Positions 1 through 5,488 of a stretch of 6,679 nt of DNA are shown here, piece after piece. The stretch is from CAYTEH01 sp964436765 (lineage in GTDB: Bacteria; Patescibacteriota; Gracilibacteria; Peribacterales; Peribacteraceae). The stretch covers positions 1 to 6,679 of the forward strand of contig CAYTEH010000040.1 in NCBI GenBank assembly GCA_964436765.1, written 5' to 3'. The notes under the pieces are model-generated. The model was given only the letters and a program-made list of their open reading frames with translations. It ran no database searches and was not told the DNA's origin. The translations under genes were made by a program, and so were the position numbers. How positions within the stretch are numbered: the first letter of the stretch is position 1; each line of letters opens with the position of its first letter.

Positions 1-591
1 ATGCCCAAGCCCTACATCCCCAACGACAAATGGAGCCGCCGCGCCGCAGCCGAGGGCTTCCGTGCTCGCTCCGTCTATAAATTGATGGAGCTCGACGAGC
101 GGTTCCACCTGATCAAGCCCGGCATGACGGTCCTGGATATCGGCGCCGCGCCGGGGAGCTGGCTGCAGTACGCCAGCCAGAAGGTGGGGCCGGAAGGCAT
201 CGTGATCGGGGTCGATTTACAGAACATCAAACCGATCGCCGATAACGTCTTCACCTACGAAGCCGACATCACCGATACTGCGCTCATGGAAAACATCCTC
301 CGCCGGCACGAGGTGGAAACCGCGGACCTGGTGCTCTCGGACATCGCGCCGAACACGAGCGGCATCAAGGACGTGGACCAGTGGAGATCGGTGGAGCTCT
401 CGCAGGCCGTGACCGATCTGGCGATGAAGCTGCTGAAACCGGGCGGCGTGTGCGTGTGTAAAATTTTCCGCGGCGCGGACTTCGATGAATTCCTCGGTCA
501 GCTGAAAACCACGTGGAAACGCGTGGGCATCAAGACGGTGGAGGCGAGCAGGGACAGAAGTCGTGAAGTGTATTTGGTGTGTACGAAGTGA
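1..591 (+). CDS. rlmE: 23S rRNA (uridine-2'-O)-methyltransferase RlmE (FtsJ/RrmJ family)
   Basis: This 196-residue protein is a SAM-dependent methyltransferase. The family methylates the 2'-O of U2552 in the 23S rRNA A-loop late in 50S assembly. The SAM-binding motif I is at residues 44-54 (VLDIGAAPGSW), with an acidic strand end at D72. The K-D-K-E catalytic tetrad of the family is intact: K27 (SVYKL), D114 (LSDIAP), K154 (CVCKIF) and E189 (REVYLV). Length is close to the E. coli enzyme (about 209 aa). The N-terminus (PYIPNDKWSRRA) looks like a normal family start, so the ATG at base 1 is probably genuine, but no upstream sequence is available to check for a promoter or RBS. It ends with TGA. 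It is followed by a 119-bp gap with a large hairpin, so it need not be co-transcribed with the ABC ATPase gene. Identification is confident from the motifs; the exact modified base is family knowledge. Confidence 0.96.
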   Translation: MPKPYIPNDKWSRRAAAEGFRARSVYKLMELDERFHLIKPGMTVLDIGAAPGSWLQYASQKVGPEGIVIGVDLQNIKPIADNVFTYEADITDTALMENILRRHEVETADLVLSDIAPNTSGIKDVDQWRSVELSQAVTDLAMKLLKPGGVCVCKIFRGADFDEFLGQLKTTWKRVGIKTVEASRDRSREVYLVCTK

Positions 592-605
592 TGAACGAGG
601 GGTGG

Positions 606-660
606 AATGGTGAAATGACTACATGGTTGCAACTGTTTGCCATTTAACCATGTCACCATT
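606..660 (+). repeat. Bipartite inverted repeat (imperfect hairpin) downstream of rlmE
   Basis: Two consecutive arms match perfectly. AATGGTG (606-612) pairs with CACCATT (654-660), and ACATGGTT (621-628) pairs with AACCATGT (646-653). On the 5' side the arms are separated by an 8-nt bulge (613-620); on the 3' side they are contiguous. The loop is 629-645. This gives 15 perfect base pairs beginning 15 nt after the rlmE stop codon. No T-run follows, so it is not a classical intrinsic terminator. It could protect the rlmE 3' end, or act as a regulator site upstream of the next gene. The pairing is seen directly; the role is not known. Confidence 0.6.
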
Positions 661-670
661 TATCCATTTA
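640..670 (+). repeat. Three CCATTTA heptamer direct repeats upstream of the ABC ATPase gene
   Basis: The heptamer CCATTTA occurs at 640-646, 656-662 and 664-670, with start-to-start spacings of 16 and 8 bp. The first and third copies extend to a 12/13 match (CCATTTAACCATG against CCATTTAACAATG). They lie just upstream of the predicted -10 box at 698 and overlap the 3' arms of the hairpin at 606-660. This arrangement would suit a regulator binding site, but AT-rich spacer DNA can drift into such repeats. No regulator is identified. Confidence 0.4.
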
Positions 671-697
671 ACAATGTGCGCATGCGAGTGTCATCGA

Positions 698-703
698 TAT
701 ACT
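698..703 (+). promoter_or_regulatory. -10 box (TATACT) for a predicted leaderless ftsE transcript
   Basis: TATACT ends 7 nt before the ATG at 711, so transcription would begin at or next to the start codon. No good -35 is visible at the 16-18 nt spacing (the region reads GTGCGC or similar). The assignment rests on the same box-to-ATG geometry recurring at 1738, 2876 and 6427-6432 (- strand). Confidence 0.5.
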
Positions 704-710
704 TGCACCC

Positions 711-1631
711 ATGATCGAGTTAAAGGATGTGACAAAATCGTTTGGTCGTCTCGTTGTTTTGCAGAACCTCACCCTCCGCATCGACCCGGGCGAGTTCGTG
801 TGCGTCACGGGCCCGAGCGGCGCGGGCAAATCCACGTTCCTCTCGCTCCTCGTGGGCGCGCAGGACGTTACGAGCGGCAGCGTGCTGGTGGACGGCGTCA
901 ATCTTCGCACGGTCCCCTCGGGCGCGCTGCAGGTGTTCCGACGGAGAGTCGGCATCGTGTTCCAGGATTACAAGCTGCTCCAGAACCGCACGGTGGAGGA
1001 AAACATCGCGTTCCCGCTGGAAGTGTGCGGCGCAACCGAAGCACAGATCCAGGCCCGCGTCACCGCCCTCCTCAAGCGCATGAAGCTCGCAAACCGGGCC
1101 ACGGCGCTTCCGAGCGAACTCTCGGGTGGCGAAAAGGCCCGCACGGCCATCGCCCGCGCCATTGCACACTCGCCCCTCATCGTCATTGCGGATGAACCGA
1201 CGGGCAACCTGGATCCCGAACAGGCAAAGGGTGTCATGATGATGCTTGGCGAAATCCATCGCGAGGGCGCAACGGTGATCCTCGCCACCCACGACATCGG
1301 CCTGATCCAGTCTCTCAAGACCCGCGTCATCGAATTCAGCCAGGGCAAGCTTGTTGCGGACTCCGGCGCGACGGAGCCACGGGGCCCTGCGCAGGAGAAG
1401 CGGGAGCTCTTTACCGAGCCAGCCGAAGAGGCGCTCACCGCGATGGACGTGGAGGAGGAACCGGTACTGACGCCGGCTGAGACGGAAGCGGACGGAACGG
1501 CCCCGATGATCGAACACGACGATGACGGCGAAGTGGCGGTGATGGAAGAAGATGCCAAAGGGAAGAAAAAAGGCAAGAAGGCCGCCGCAAACGGACGGAA
1601 AGTGAGGATTACCTCGATACATTCGGATTGA
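711..1631 (+). CDS. ftsE: FtsE-type ABC transporter ATPase with long charged C-terminal tail
   Basis: This 306-residue protein carries all the ABC ATPase motifs. Walker A is at 34-42 (GPSGAGKST), the Q-loop at Q85 in VFQDYKLL (typical of FtsE), the signature LSGGE at 137-141, Walker B at 156-163 (LIVIADEP), the D-loop GNLD near 165-168, and the H-switch at H194. FtsE pairs with the membrane protein FtsX to control peptidoglycan hydrolases at division; related LolD/MacB ATPases are alternatives. E. coli FtsE is about 222 aa. Here roughly residues 221-306 form an extra tail: an acidic low-complexity stretch (about 232-283), then a lysine-rich block (283-297). No ftsX follows; the next gene is purM. 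Start ATG 711 is supported by the family-like N-terminus (MIELKDVTKSFG) and by the -10 box 7 nt upstream. The ATPase call is secure; the FtsE assignment is probable. Confidence 0.88.
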   Translation: MIELKDVTKSFGRLVVLQNLTLRIDPGEFVCVTGPSGAGKSTFLSLLVGAQDVTSGSVLVDGVNLRTVPSGALQVFRRRVGIVFQDYKLLQNRTVEENIAFPLEVCGATEAQIQARVTALLKRMKLANRATALPSELSGGEKARTAIARAIAHSPLIVIADEPTGNLDPEQAKGVMMMLGEIHREGATVILATHDIGLIQSLKTRVIEFSQGKLVADSGATEPRGPAQEKRELFTEPAEEALTAMDVEEEPVLTPAETEADGTAPMIEHDDDGEVAVMEEDAKGKKKGKKAAANGRKVRITSIHSD

Positions 1632-1641
1632 AGGATCAGAC

Positions 1642-1703
1642 GGGACAGACGGAGCGGAGGTGTTTTGCTCATGCGCTTATTTTCATTCACGCACTTCTGT
1701 CCC
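1642..1703 (+). repeat. Inverted repeat in the ftsE-purM spacer
   Basis: GGGACAGA (1642-1649) is complementary to TCTGTCCC (1696-1703), an 8-bp perfect stem with a 46-nt loop starting 10 nt after the ftsE stop. A competing pairing exists between GACGGAG (1648-1654) and CTCCGTC (1721-1727), so two mutually exclusive folds are possible. No T-tract follows either. It may be a weak 3'-end structure of the ftsE mRNA or chance complementarity in a purine-rich then pyrimidine-rich spacer. Confidence 0.3.
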
Positions 1704-1714
1704 CTCGTGCCCTC

Positions 1715-1743
1715 TGTACCCTCCGTCCCCTTTCGCTTACACT
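1715..1743 (+). promoter_or_regulatory. Predicted purM promoter (TGTACC-N17-TACACT), leaderless
   Basis: TACACT at 1738-1743 ends 6 nt before the ATG at 1750. The best -35 candidate is TGTACC at 1715-1720 with a 17-nt spacer, a poor match to TTGACA. The placement predicts transcription starting at or within a base or two of the purM start codon. It also argues against the upstream in-frame ATG at 1660, which would put the promoter inside the coding region. Confidence 0.5.
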
Positions 1744-1749
1744 CCCTCC

Positions 1750-2811
1750 ATGTCCCCCAAGAAACCGACCAAATCGATCTCGTACGCCGACGCGGGCGTA
1801 CATATTTCCACCGCCGACGCGACGAAGGAGGAAATGGCGGCGACTCTCCGGACGACCGACGCGCGCGTGCTCAACTCCGTCGATTCGTGGGCCTTCGCGT
1901 CCCTCTTCGACGGACGCTTCCCGGGGATGAAGCACCCGGTGCTCGTGCTCAAGACCGAAGAACCCGGCAGCAAGCAGCTGCTCGCCTTCAAGCACGACCG
2001 GGTGGAATCCATCTGCCAGGACATGATCAACCACCTCATCAACGACATCGCGGTGATGGGCGCGGTCCCCGTGAGCGTCCAGGACGCCGTGATCTGCGGG
2101 AAGCTGGAGAAGAAGGTGGTGACGCGCATCGTGAAAGCGGTCGCCGACGCGTGCACGCTGCATGAGTGCGTGCTCACCGGAGGCGAGACGTCGGAACAGC
2201 CGGGCGTGCTTGCGCCGGGAACCTACATTCTGACCTCGAGCGTCATCGGCGTGGTGGAGAAAGACGAAGTCGTGGACGGATCGAAGATCAAAGAAGGCGA
2301 CGTCGTGCTCGCCGTGGCCAGCAACGGGCTCCATACCAACGGCTACTCGCTCGTGCGCGCGCTCATGAAGAAAGACCCGAAGCTTGCCAAAAAGAAAACG
2401 GGCGGCCGCACGTTCCTCGATGCGATTTTGCTTCCCCACACCGCGTACTTCCCCGCTCTGAAGGGTGTGTTCAAGCATCCGGGCCTCACGGGCATGGCGC
2501 ACATCACAGGCAGCGGCATCGAAGGCAACCTGGAACGGATCCTCCCCGCCACCCTCAACGCATCCATCGACCTGTGCACCATCAAGATCCTCCCCGTCTT
2601 CAGGACAATCCGTGACGCCGGCAGGGTCAGTGATCCCGAAATGCTCCGAACCTACAACATGGGCGTGGGCCTCACGATTGTGTGCAGGAAAAACGCGGCA
2701 TCGGCGATCGCGACGCACATGAAGAACGCGGGGCACGACTGCTACCCGATCGGTTCGATCGTGACGGGATCGCGCACGGTGACCTTCACGGGAGCGCTCG
2801 ACTGGAAATGA
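1750..2811 (+). CDS. purM: Divergent phosphoribosylformylglycinamidine cyclo-ligase (AIR synthetase, PurM family)
   Basis: This 353-residue protein belongs to the PurM family, which converts FGAM plus ATP to AIR in purine synthesis. Recognisable blocks are SYADAGV (11-17), the ND pair in HLINDIAVMGA (95-105), GGETSEQPG (144-152), SNGLHTNGYSLVR (191-203), AHITGSGIEGNLERILP (250-266) and NMGVG (303-307). The length is normal for the family. The usual nucleotide/substrate-loop motif TDGVGTK reads TEEPGSK (69-75), and GGETAEMPG reads GGETSEQPG, so it is a divergent subfamily. I chose ATG 1750, because the 30-residue in-frame extension from 1660 is Cys/Pro/Ser-rich, unlike any PurM, and spans the predicted promoter. 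No other purine gene is in the window, so the pathway context is not visible. A PurM-like paralogue with another substrate cannot be excluded. Confidence 0.85.
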   Translation: MSPKKPTKSISYADAGVHISTADATKEEMAATLRTTDARVLNSVDSWAFASLFDGRFPGMKHPVLVLKTEEPGSKQLLAFKHDRVESICQDMINHLINDIAVMGAVPVSVQDAVICGKLEKKVVTRIVKAVADACTLHECVLTGGETSEQPGVLAPGTYILTSSVIGVVEKDEVVDGSKIKEGDVVLAVASNGLHTNGYSLVRALMKKDPKLAKKKTGGRTFLDAILLPHTAYFPALKGVFKHPGLTGMAHITGSGIEGNLERILPATLNASIDLCTIKILPVFRTIRDAGRVSDPEMLRTYNMGVGLTIVCRKNAASAIATHMKNAGHDCYPIGSIVTGSRTVTFTGALDWK

Positions 2812-2832
2812 TCGCGGCGGAATGCCGTGGCA

Positions 2833-2855
2833 TGGCCCAGCAGGCCGGATTTTTT
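2833..2855 (+). terminator. Possible weak intrinsic terminator after purM
   Basis: GGCC (2834-2837) and GGCC (2843-2846) pair around a CAGCA loop, extended by a T-G wobble (2833/2847). A T6 run at 2850-2855 follows after GGA. The stem is short (4-5 bp), which is weak. The end of the T-run is also the start of the -35 box of the next promoter, so the sequence may serve both purposes. Confidence 0.35.
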
Positions 2856-2881
2856 GCATATTCCTGCGCAATCCTTATACT
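2854..2881 (+). promoter_or_regulatory. Promoter TTGCAT-N16-TATACT, leaderless, for the transglutaminase-like gene
   Basis: TTGCAT (2854-2859), a 16-nt spacer and TATACT (2876-2881) form the best sigma-70-like promoter in the window. The -10 ends 8 nt before the ATG at 2890. The same -35 hexamer and 16-nt spacing recur upstream of the tRNA region (6501-6528). It fixes the start of the downstream gene at 2890 rather than 2827, because an mRNA starting near 2888 could not encode the upstream extension. Confidence 0.7.
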
Positions 2882-2889
2882 TCGGAATC

Positions 2890-3891
2890 ATGCGCAAGCG
2901 CCCCGATGTTGCGCCCAGCCTGCTGGATGATCCGACCCTTCGGATGACGGCCATGAGCGCCGCCCGTCCTTTTGTAGCGGTGCAAGAAGCGGTGCTGCGC
3001 CGCATAGAGGAAGCCTTGTCGCACACGAAGGAGTTCGAGCGCATACGCAATATATGGCCCGATGGAATCGATACGTCGATTATGGCGGCCAAGGTGATTG
3101 CCCGCCTTGCCGCGAGATGTGCCGATGCAGTGAAGGATATGGTGACCCCGCAACCCGCAACACCAGGCCGCCGGAGCACCATCCATCTTGCGACCGCGGT
3201 TACGCTCATGGCGATTGGCAGCCTGCTCGCCAAAGTGAACGACATGCTGCAACCCCTTGAGCAATCTGCGCCCGTGGCGTACGGCGCGACCCTCGCAGCC
3301 CGGCATTCGTACCTTCCCTCCCCCGACGGCGACCTGGACCAGGCACTGATGATGATCGATTCCGTGGAAGGACTGTATGAGTTCATCAACAAACGCATCG
3401 ACTTCGCAGAACCGACATTCCCGATGGAGTTCCTGCGCACGTACCATCGGCCCCCCGTCCCCACCCCCGAGGGGAAGCTGCGGGGCTGCTGCAACACCAT
3501 CGCGTACTCCATCGGCTCCAAGTGGGCACGCCAGCGAGGCATCCCCTGTTACGAGGTATCCATCTGGCCCAAGAACCCGGCGGACCGTACACACAAAAGC
3601 TGGCACCAACTGCTGGTGATCTGCATGGAGCAGGAAGATGCGAACGGGCGGCCTCTGATTCTTCCGATCGATGCGACACGCAAACCGCAACCCCGCCGGC
3701 AGACGATCGACGAGTACCTTGGCGAGGTGTGGCCGACCATGGAAGTGATGCCTGTGGGAGGCGTCATCCCCTCCCTGGAGCGGCAGGACAATATTCTTGC
3801 GCGCTTCCGAGACCACATGAAACCGAATGCAACGCGCCTGCAGCACCACACATTCGCGGACCAGCACGCAAAGGAACTCACACTTCAATGA
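2890..3891 (+). CDS. Uncharacterised protein with a transglutaminase-like (papain-fold) domain
   Basis: This 333-residue protein has no family name I can give with certainty. Its C-terminal half matches the transglutaminase-like core pattern. The Cys helix starts at RGCC (C201 is the likely nucleophile, C200 adjacent) and runs to ARQRGIPCYEVS (213-224), with the usual 16 residues from Cys to the GIP turn. The His strand follows at HKSWHQLLVI (H239 best candidate, H235 possible), then Asp in LPIDAT (D261). The triad order Cys-His-Asp and the flanking motifs fit the fold shared by transglutaminases and related cysteine proteases. The N-terminal 130 residues look helical, with a mildly hydrophobic segment at about 98-120 that is not a convincing membrane span; no signal peptide is seen. 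Start 2890 is chosen over in-frame ATG 2827 because of the promoter. It appears monocistronic. Substrate and role are unknown; protease, amidase or crosslinking activity are all possible. Confidence 0.75.
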   Translation: MRKRPDVAPSLLDDPTLRMTAMSAARPFVAVQEAVLRRIEEALSHTKEFERIRNIWPDGIDTSIMAAKVIARLAARCADAVKDMVTPQPATPGRRSTIHLATAVTLMAIGSLLAKVNDMLQPLEQSAPVAYGATLAARHSYLPSPDGDLDQALMMIDSVEGLYEFINKRIDFAEPTFPMEFLRTYHRPPVPTPEGKLRGCCNTIAYSIGSKWARQRGIPCYEVSIWPKNPADRTHKSWHQLLVICMEQEDANGRPLILPIDATRKPQPRRQTIDEYLGEVWPTMEVMPVGGVIPSLERQDNILARFRDHMKPNATRLQHHTFADQHAKELTLQ

Positions 3892-3954
3892 TTTTTTGGC
3901 TTATTTAAGGCAAAATTTGAGCCTCCTCTCCGGAATTATTGAAAACAATACTGA

Positions 3955-3974
3955 CGAGAGCAATACTCCTCTCG
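3955..3974 (+). repeat. 6-bp perfect hairpin CGAGAG/CTCTCG with duplicated CAATACT
   Basis: CGAGAG (3955-3960) pairs with CTCTCG (3969-3974) around an 8-nt loop. The loop begins with CAATACT, which also occurs 15 bp upstream at 3946-3952. Function is unknown; no T-run follows. Confidence 0.45.
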
Positions 3975-3976
3975 CA

Positions 3977-3989
3977 CATGCGTCGCATG
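3977..3989. promoter_or_regulatory. 13-bp palindrome CATGCG-T-CGCATG, operator-like
   Basis: CATGCG (3977-3982) and CGCATG (3984-3989) are perfect reverse complements around a single central T. With a 1-nt centre it cannot form a normal RNA hairpin at full length, so a dimeric DNA-binding protein site is a more natural reading. No regulator gene lies nearby and no promoter directly overlaps it. Confidence 0.3.
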
Positions 3990-4067
3990 AATCTCCTTGG
4001 CCGGCTTGATCTCCTCCTCCTTAGGGCGGAAGGGCGGCTGCGCTGAGCGGATGACGAATCCCAAGAC

Positions 4068-4099
4068 GAGCCTCCCTTCCCAGCGGAGGTTTCTGTTTT
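4068..4099 (+). terminator. Possible intrinsic terminator upstream of the 86-residue gene
   Basis: CCTCC (4071-4075) pairs with GGAGG (4085-4089). The stem can be extended outward by G-T, A-T and G-T pairs (4068-4070 with 4090-4092), with a 9-nt loop. The downstream sequence is T-rich (TTTCTGTTTTT). This resembles a weak intrinsic terminator that would end transcripts coming from the transglutaminase-like gene or from the gap itself. Confidence 0.35.
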
Positions 4100-4123
4100 T
4101 GATTCTCATTTCCCCCACACATC

Positions 4124-4384
4124 ATGTCCGCCACCACAATGGAAAATGTCGATCCTGCCATCATTCACACGGAAAATCCGTCTGCCAAAAGCATCACCTA
4201 TTACGCTGAAAGCGAACGGCCCGATTTTGACCGGATAAAGGCACGAGTCATGGAGAGGAATACCGGGCGAGTCATCGGTAACGTCGTTGAGGAAATTCGT
4301 GGCACGGTCACGATCATTCATGAATGGAAAGGCGGGGAGGATCCTCGGGGCTACATCTACAATCCGAAAGAAGTTCAATCGTGA
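4124..4384 (+). CDS. Small unknown protein, 86 residues
   Basis: I do not recognise this protein. The first ~22 residues look disordered and acidic. Residues 24-80 look like a small folded unit with alternating charged and hydrophobic residues suggesting beta hairpins (RVMERNTGRVIGN, then GTVTIIHEW at 60-68). It lacks cysteines, signal peptide and membrane segment. ATG 4124 is the first in-frame start; ATG 4139 is a possible alternative. No Shine-Dalgarno is seen. A weak -10-like GATTCT at 4101-4106 would give a leader of about 10-17 nt. A strong hairpin follows 11 nt after the stop. Its reality as a gene is supported by a clean reading frame filling the space between a terminator-like structure and that hairpin, but not by homology that I can see. 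Confidence 0.6.
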   Translation: MSATTMENVDPAIIHTENPSAKSITYYAESERPDFDRIKARVMERNTGRVIGNVVEEIRGTVTIIHEWKGGEDPRGYIYNPKEVQS

Positions 4385-4395
4385 TTCCCGTGCAC

Positions 4396-4444
4396 GGAAG
4401 GGGGATCGCCGGACATGCGGGATTCCCGCGGCCGACCCCCTTCC
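4396..4444 (+). repeat. Strong composite hairpin between two small unknown genes
   Basis: GGAAGGGGG (4396-4404) pairs perfectly with CCCCCTTCC (4436-4444). After a bulged A (4405), TCG (4406-4408) pairs with CGA (4433-4435). Within the loop, GCGGG (4417-4421) pairs with CCCGC (4425-4429) around ATT. This is the most stable inverted repeat in the window. It starts 11 nt after the upstream stop and is followed by CCTCTCACAA, not a T-run, so classical intrinsic termination is unlikely. mRNA 3'-end protection, attenuation or an RNA element are candidates. It also covers the alternative start at 4415 of the next gene. Confidence 0.65.
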
Positions 4445-4483
4445 CCTCTCACAAGCCATTTGTACCCCTTCTTCCCGCATCGC

Positions 4484-4975
4484 ATGACCCTCACCATGAC
4501 AGACTCTCTACACGGCGAAACCATCGAATGCACGGACATCGCGGAGCCGGATCCCACAATCGAACCCGCGCCCCCGTACGAACATACCCGCACCCAGAAA
4601 CAGGACGTTGCGCATGACGGACCGCCGCCGATGCCGACCATCGCCGATATGACCAGGGAACAACTGAGCCTGCTTGCAGCGCACATGGATACGAATATCA
4701 GCCTGAGCAGCGGCCTCTACAGGAACCTGATCGATTTGATCGCCAACATCAAGATAGATATTCCGGACACCAGGCAGAAAGAAAAGGTTCTGGAAGCACT
4801 GACGAGCAAGCAGGTGATGGAGTTTCTGCAGTGGGCCCCCCGGGTACACAACGTGCTTCGCATCACCGCCGCATCATGCAGATACCTGCTGAAATTGCAC
4901 AAGGAAGGCCCGGCGCGGGTGCGCCAGCACCCCGGGGACCCTCCAAGAACGGCGCAGGCGGATCTGGCGACGTAA
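4484..4975 (+). CDS. Unknown helical protein, about 163 residues
   Basis: I do not recognise this protein. From ATG 4484 it has 163 residues. The first ~50 are disordered, rich in Pro, Asp and Glu. A central helical segment of about 85 residues follows (from MTREQLSLLAAHMD through QVMEFLQWAPRVHNVLRITAASCRYLLKL). A short Pro/Arg-rich tail ends it. No signal peptide or membrane span is seen. The reading frame is open back to ATG 4415, but that start lies inside the strong hairpin at 4396-4444 and would add an unlikely Arg/Pro/Ser-rich leader, so I prefer 4484; ATG 4496 is also possible. No Shine-Dalgarno or strong promoter is visible, so it may be co-transcribed with the 86-residue gene. It uses TAA, unlike most neighbours. 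Low-complexity termini and a helical core suggest a scaffold or adaptor, but this is speculation. Confidence 0.6.
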   Translation: MTLTMTDSLHGETIECTDIAEPDPTIEPAPPYEHTRTQKQDVAHDGPPPMPTIADMTREQLSLLAAHMDTNISLSSGLYRNLIDLIANIKIDIPDTRQKEKVLEALTSKQVMEFLQWAPRVHNVLRITAASCRYLLKLHKEGPARVRQHPGDPPRTAQADLAT

Positions 4976-5021
4976 CGGACGTTGCACCGTTACAAAAAGA
5001 CGCTTCTGCGCTCTATAAGCC

Positions 5022-5049
5022 TTGTATTCCGCTGTTTTTCAATTACACT
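5022..5049 (+). promoter_or_regulatory. Promoter TTGTAT-N16-TACACT for the ACT-domain gene
   Basis: TTGTAT (5022-5027), a 16-nt spacer and TACACT (5044-5049) resemble the promoter at 2854-2881. The -10 ends 25 nt before ATG 5075, so a short leader of about 18 nt rich in C and T is predicted, unlike the leaderless genes. No Shine-Dalgarno lies in the leader. It falls within the in-frame extension from 4982 and so supports the later start. Confidence 0.55.
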
Positions 5050-5074
5050 GGCGCCGCTTTTTGCTTCCCTTCCC

Positions 5075-5485
5075 ATGGAAACTGTTACGCAGGTAAACAT
5101 TACGATGCCAAACGTTCCAAGCTCGCTCGCAAAGGTGGGCGACAGGCTGCGGGCATCGGAGGTGAACATTGGAGCCATCACCTGCACCGAAGGAAAACAG
5201 AGCACGGTCATACATATGATCCTCGATGACGTGGAAACGGGAAAACTGGTGCTGAAGGAGCTGGGACCGGTGACCACCACCGAAGCCATCGGATTCGAGA
5301 TGAAAAACCGCCCGGGCGCTATCGCCGCCATCGGTCGCGCCTGCGCAGCCGCGCAGGTGAATATCGGCATCATCTACGCCACCACGTGCGGCAAAGACGC
5401 CATGGTCTACGTGACGGTCCCCAACGCTGAGGAAGCCATGGAGAAAATCAGAAACTGGGAGAAGAGCGCCGGGAAACTGTCGTAG
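5075..5485 (+). CDS. Stand-alone tandem ACT-domain protein (putative amino-acid sensor)
   Basis: This 136-residue protein consists of two ACT-like repeats and little else. Repeat 1 covers about residues 4-63, with PSSLAKVGDRLRASEVNIGAI (15-35). Repeat 2 covers about 70-128, with RPGAIAAIGRACAAAQVNIGIIYA (79-102). Both show the ACT pattern of strand, helix after a Pro/Gly turn, then a VNIG turn into the second strand. ACT domains bind amino acids at dimer interfaces and regulate metabolic enzymes; no enzymatic domain is attached here, so a regulatory or sensing role is inferred. I chose ATG 5075. The in-frame extension from 4982 looks superficially like a signal peptide, but it overlaps the promoter and does not suit a cytosolic ACT protein. 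The ligand is unknown. The gene ends with TAG, 3 bp before the converging PHP gene. Confidence 0.82.
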   Translation: METVTQVNITMPNVPSSLAKVGDRLRASEVNIGAITCTEGKQSTVIHMILDDVETGKLVLKELGPVTTTEAIGFEMKNRPGAIAAIGRACAAAQVNIGIIYATTCGKDAMVYVTVPNAEEAMEKIRNWEKSAGKLS

Positions 5486-5488
5486 GAT

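Larger units (their letters stand above)
3892..4123. other. 232-bp intergenic region with several palindromes
   Basis: No convincing gene is seen. The first 50 bp are AT-rich, with a T6 run at 3892-3897 just after the stop codon and a weak hairpin (GGCTTA 3898-3903 with TGAGCC 3918-3923). A duplicated CAATACT (3946-3952 and 3961-3967), a hairpin (3955-3974), a 13-bp palindrome (3977-3989) and a possible terminator (4068-4099) follow. On the - strand a 60-codon reading frame (about 4118-3936) has a plausible amino-acid composition in its middle. It has no promoter or family match, so I do not call it a gene; it might be a decayed coding remnant or a small regulatory RNA region. Confidence 0.5.

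Noticed and set aside
623..1195. 190-codon + strand frame overlapping the ABC ATPase start
   Set aside because: It is Arg/Pro/His-rich shadow composition; the frame starting at 711 has Walker A, Q-loop, signature and Walker B.
1687..2871. 394-codon - strand reading frame opposite purM
   Set aside because: It is longer than purM but rich in His/Arg/Asp with no motif, and the + strand frame carries clear PurM blocks.
2827..2889. In-frame upstream start of the transglutaminase-like gene
   Set aside because: The promoter at 2854-2881 lies within this stretch, so an mRNA from it starts at about 2888-2890 and cannot encode the extra 21 residues.
3936..4118. 60-codon - strand frame in the intergenic gap
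   Set aside because: Part of the translation looks protein-like, but it starts with GTG, has no promoter or family resemblance, and ends with an odd Cys/Gln tail; it is left as a possible remnant only.
4982..5074. Signal-peptide-like extension of the ACT-domain protein
   Set aside because: It has a basic then hydrophobic look, but it spans the predicted TTGTAT-N16-TACACT promoter, and ACT proteins are cytosolic; start 5075 is preferred.
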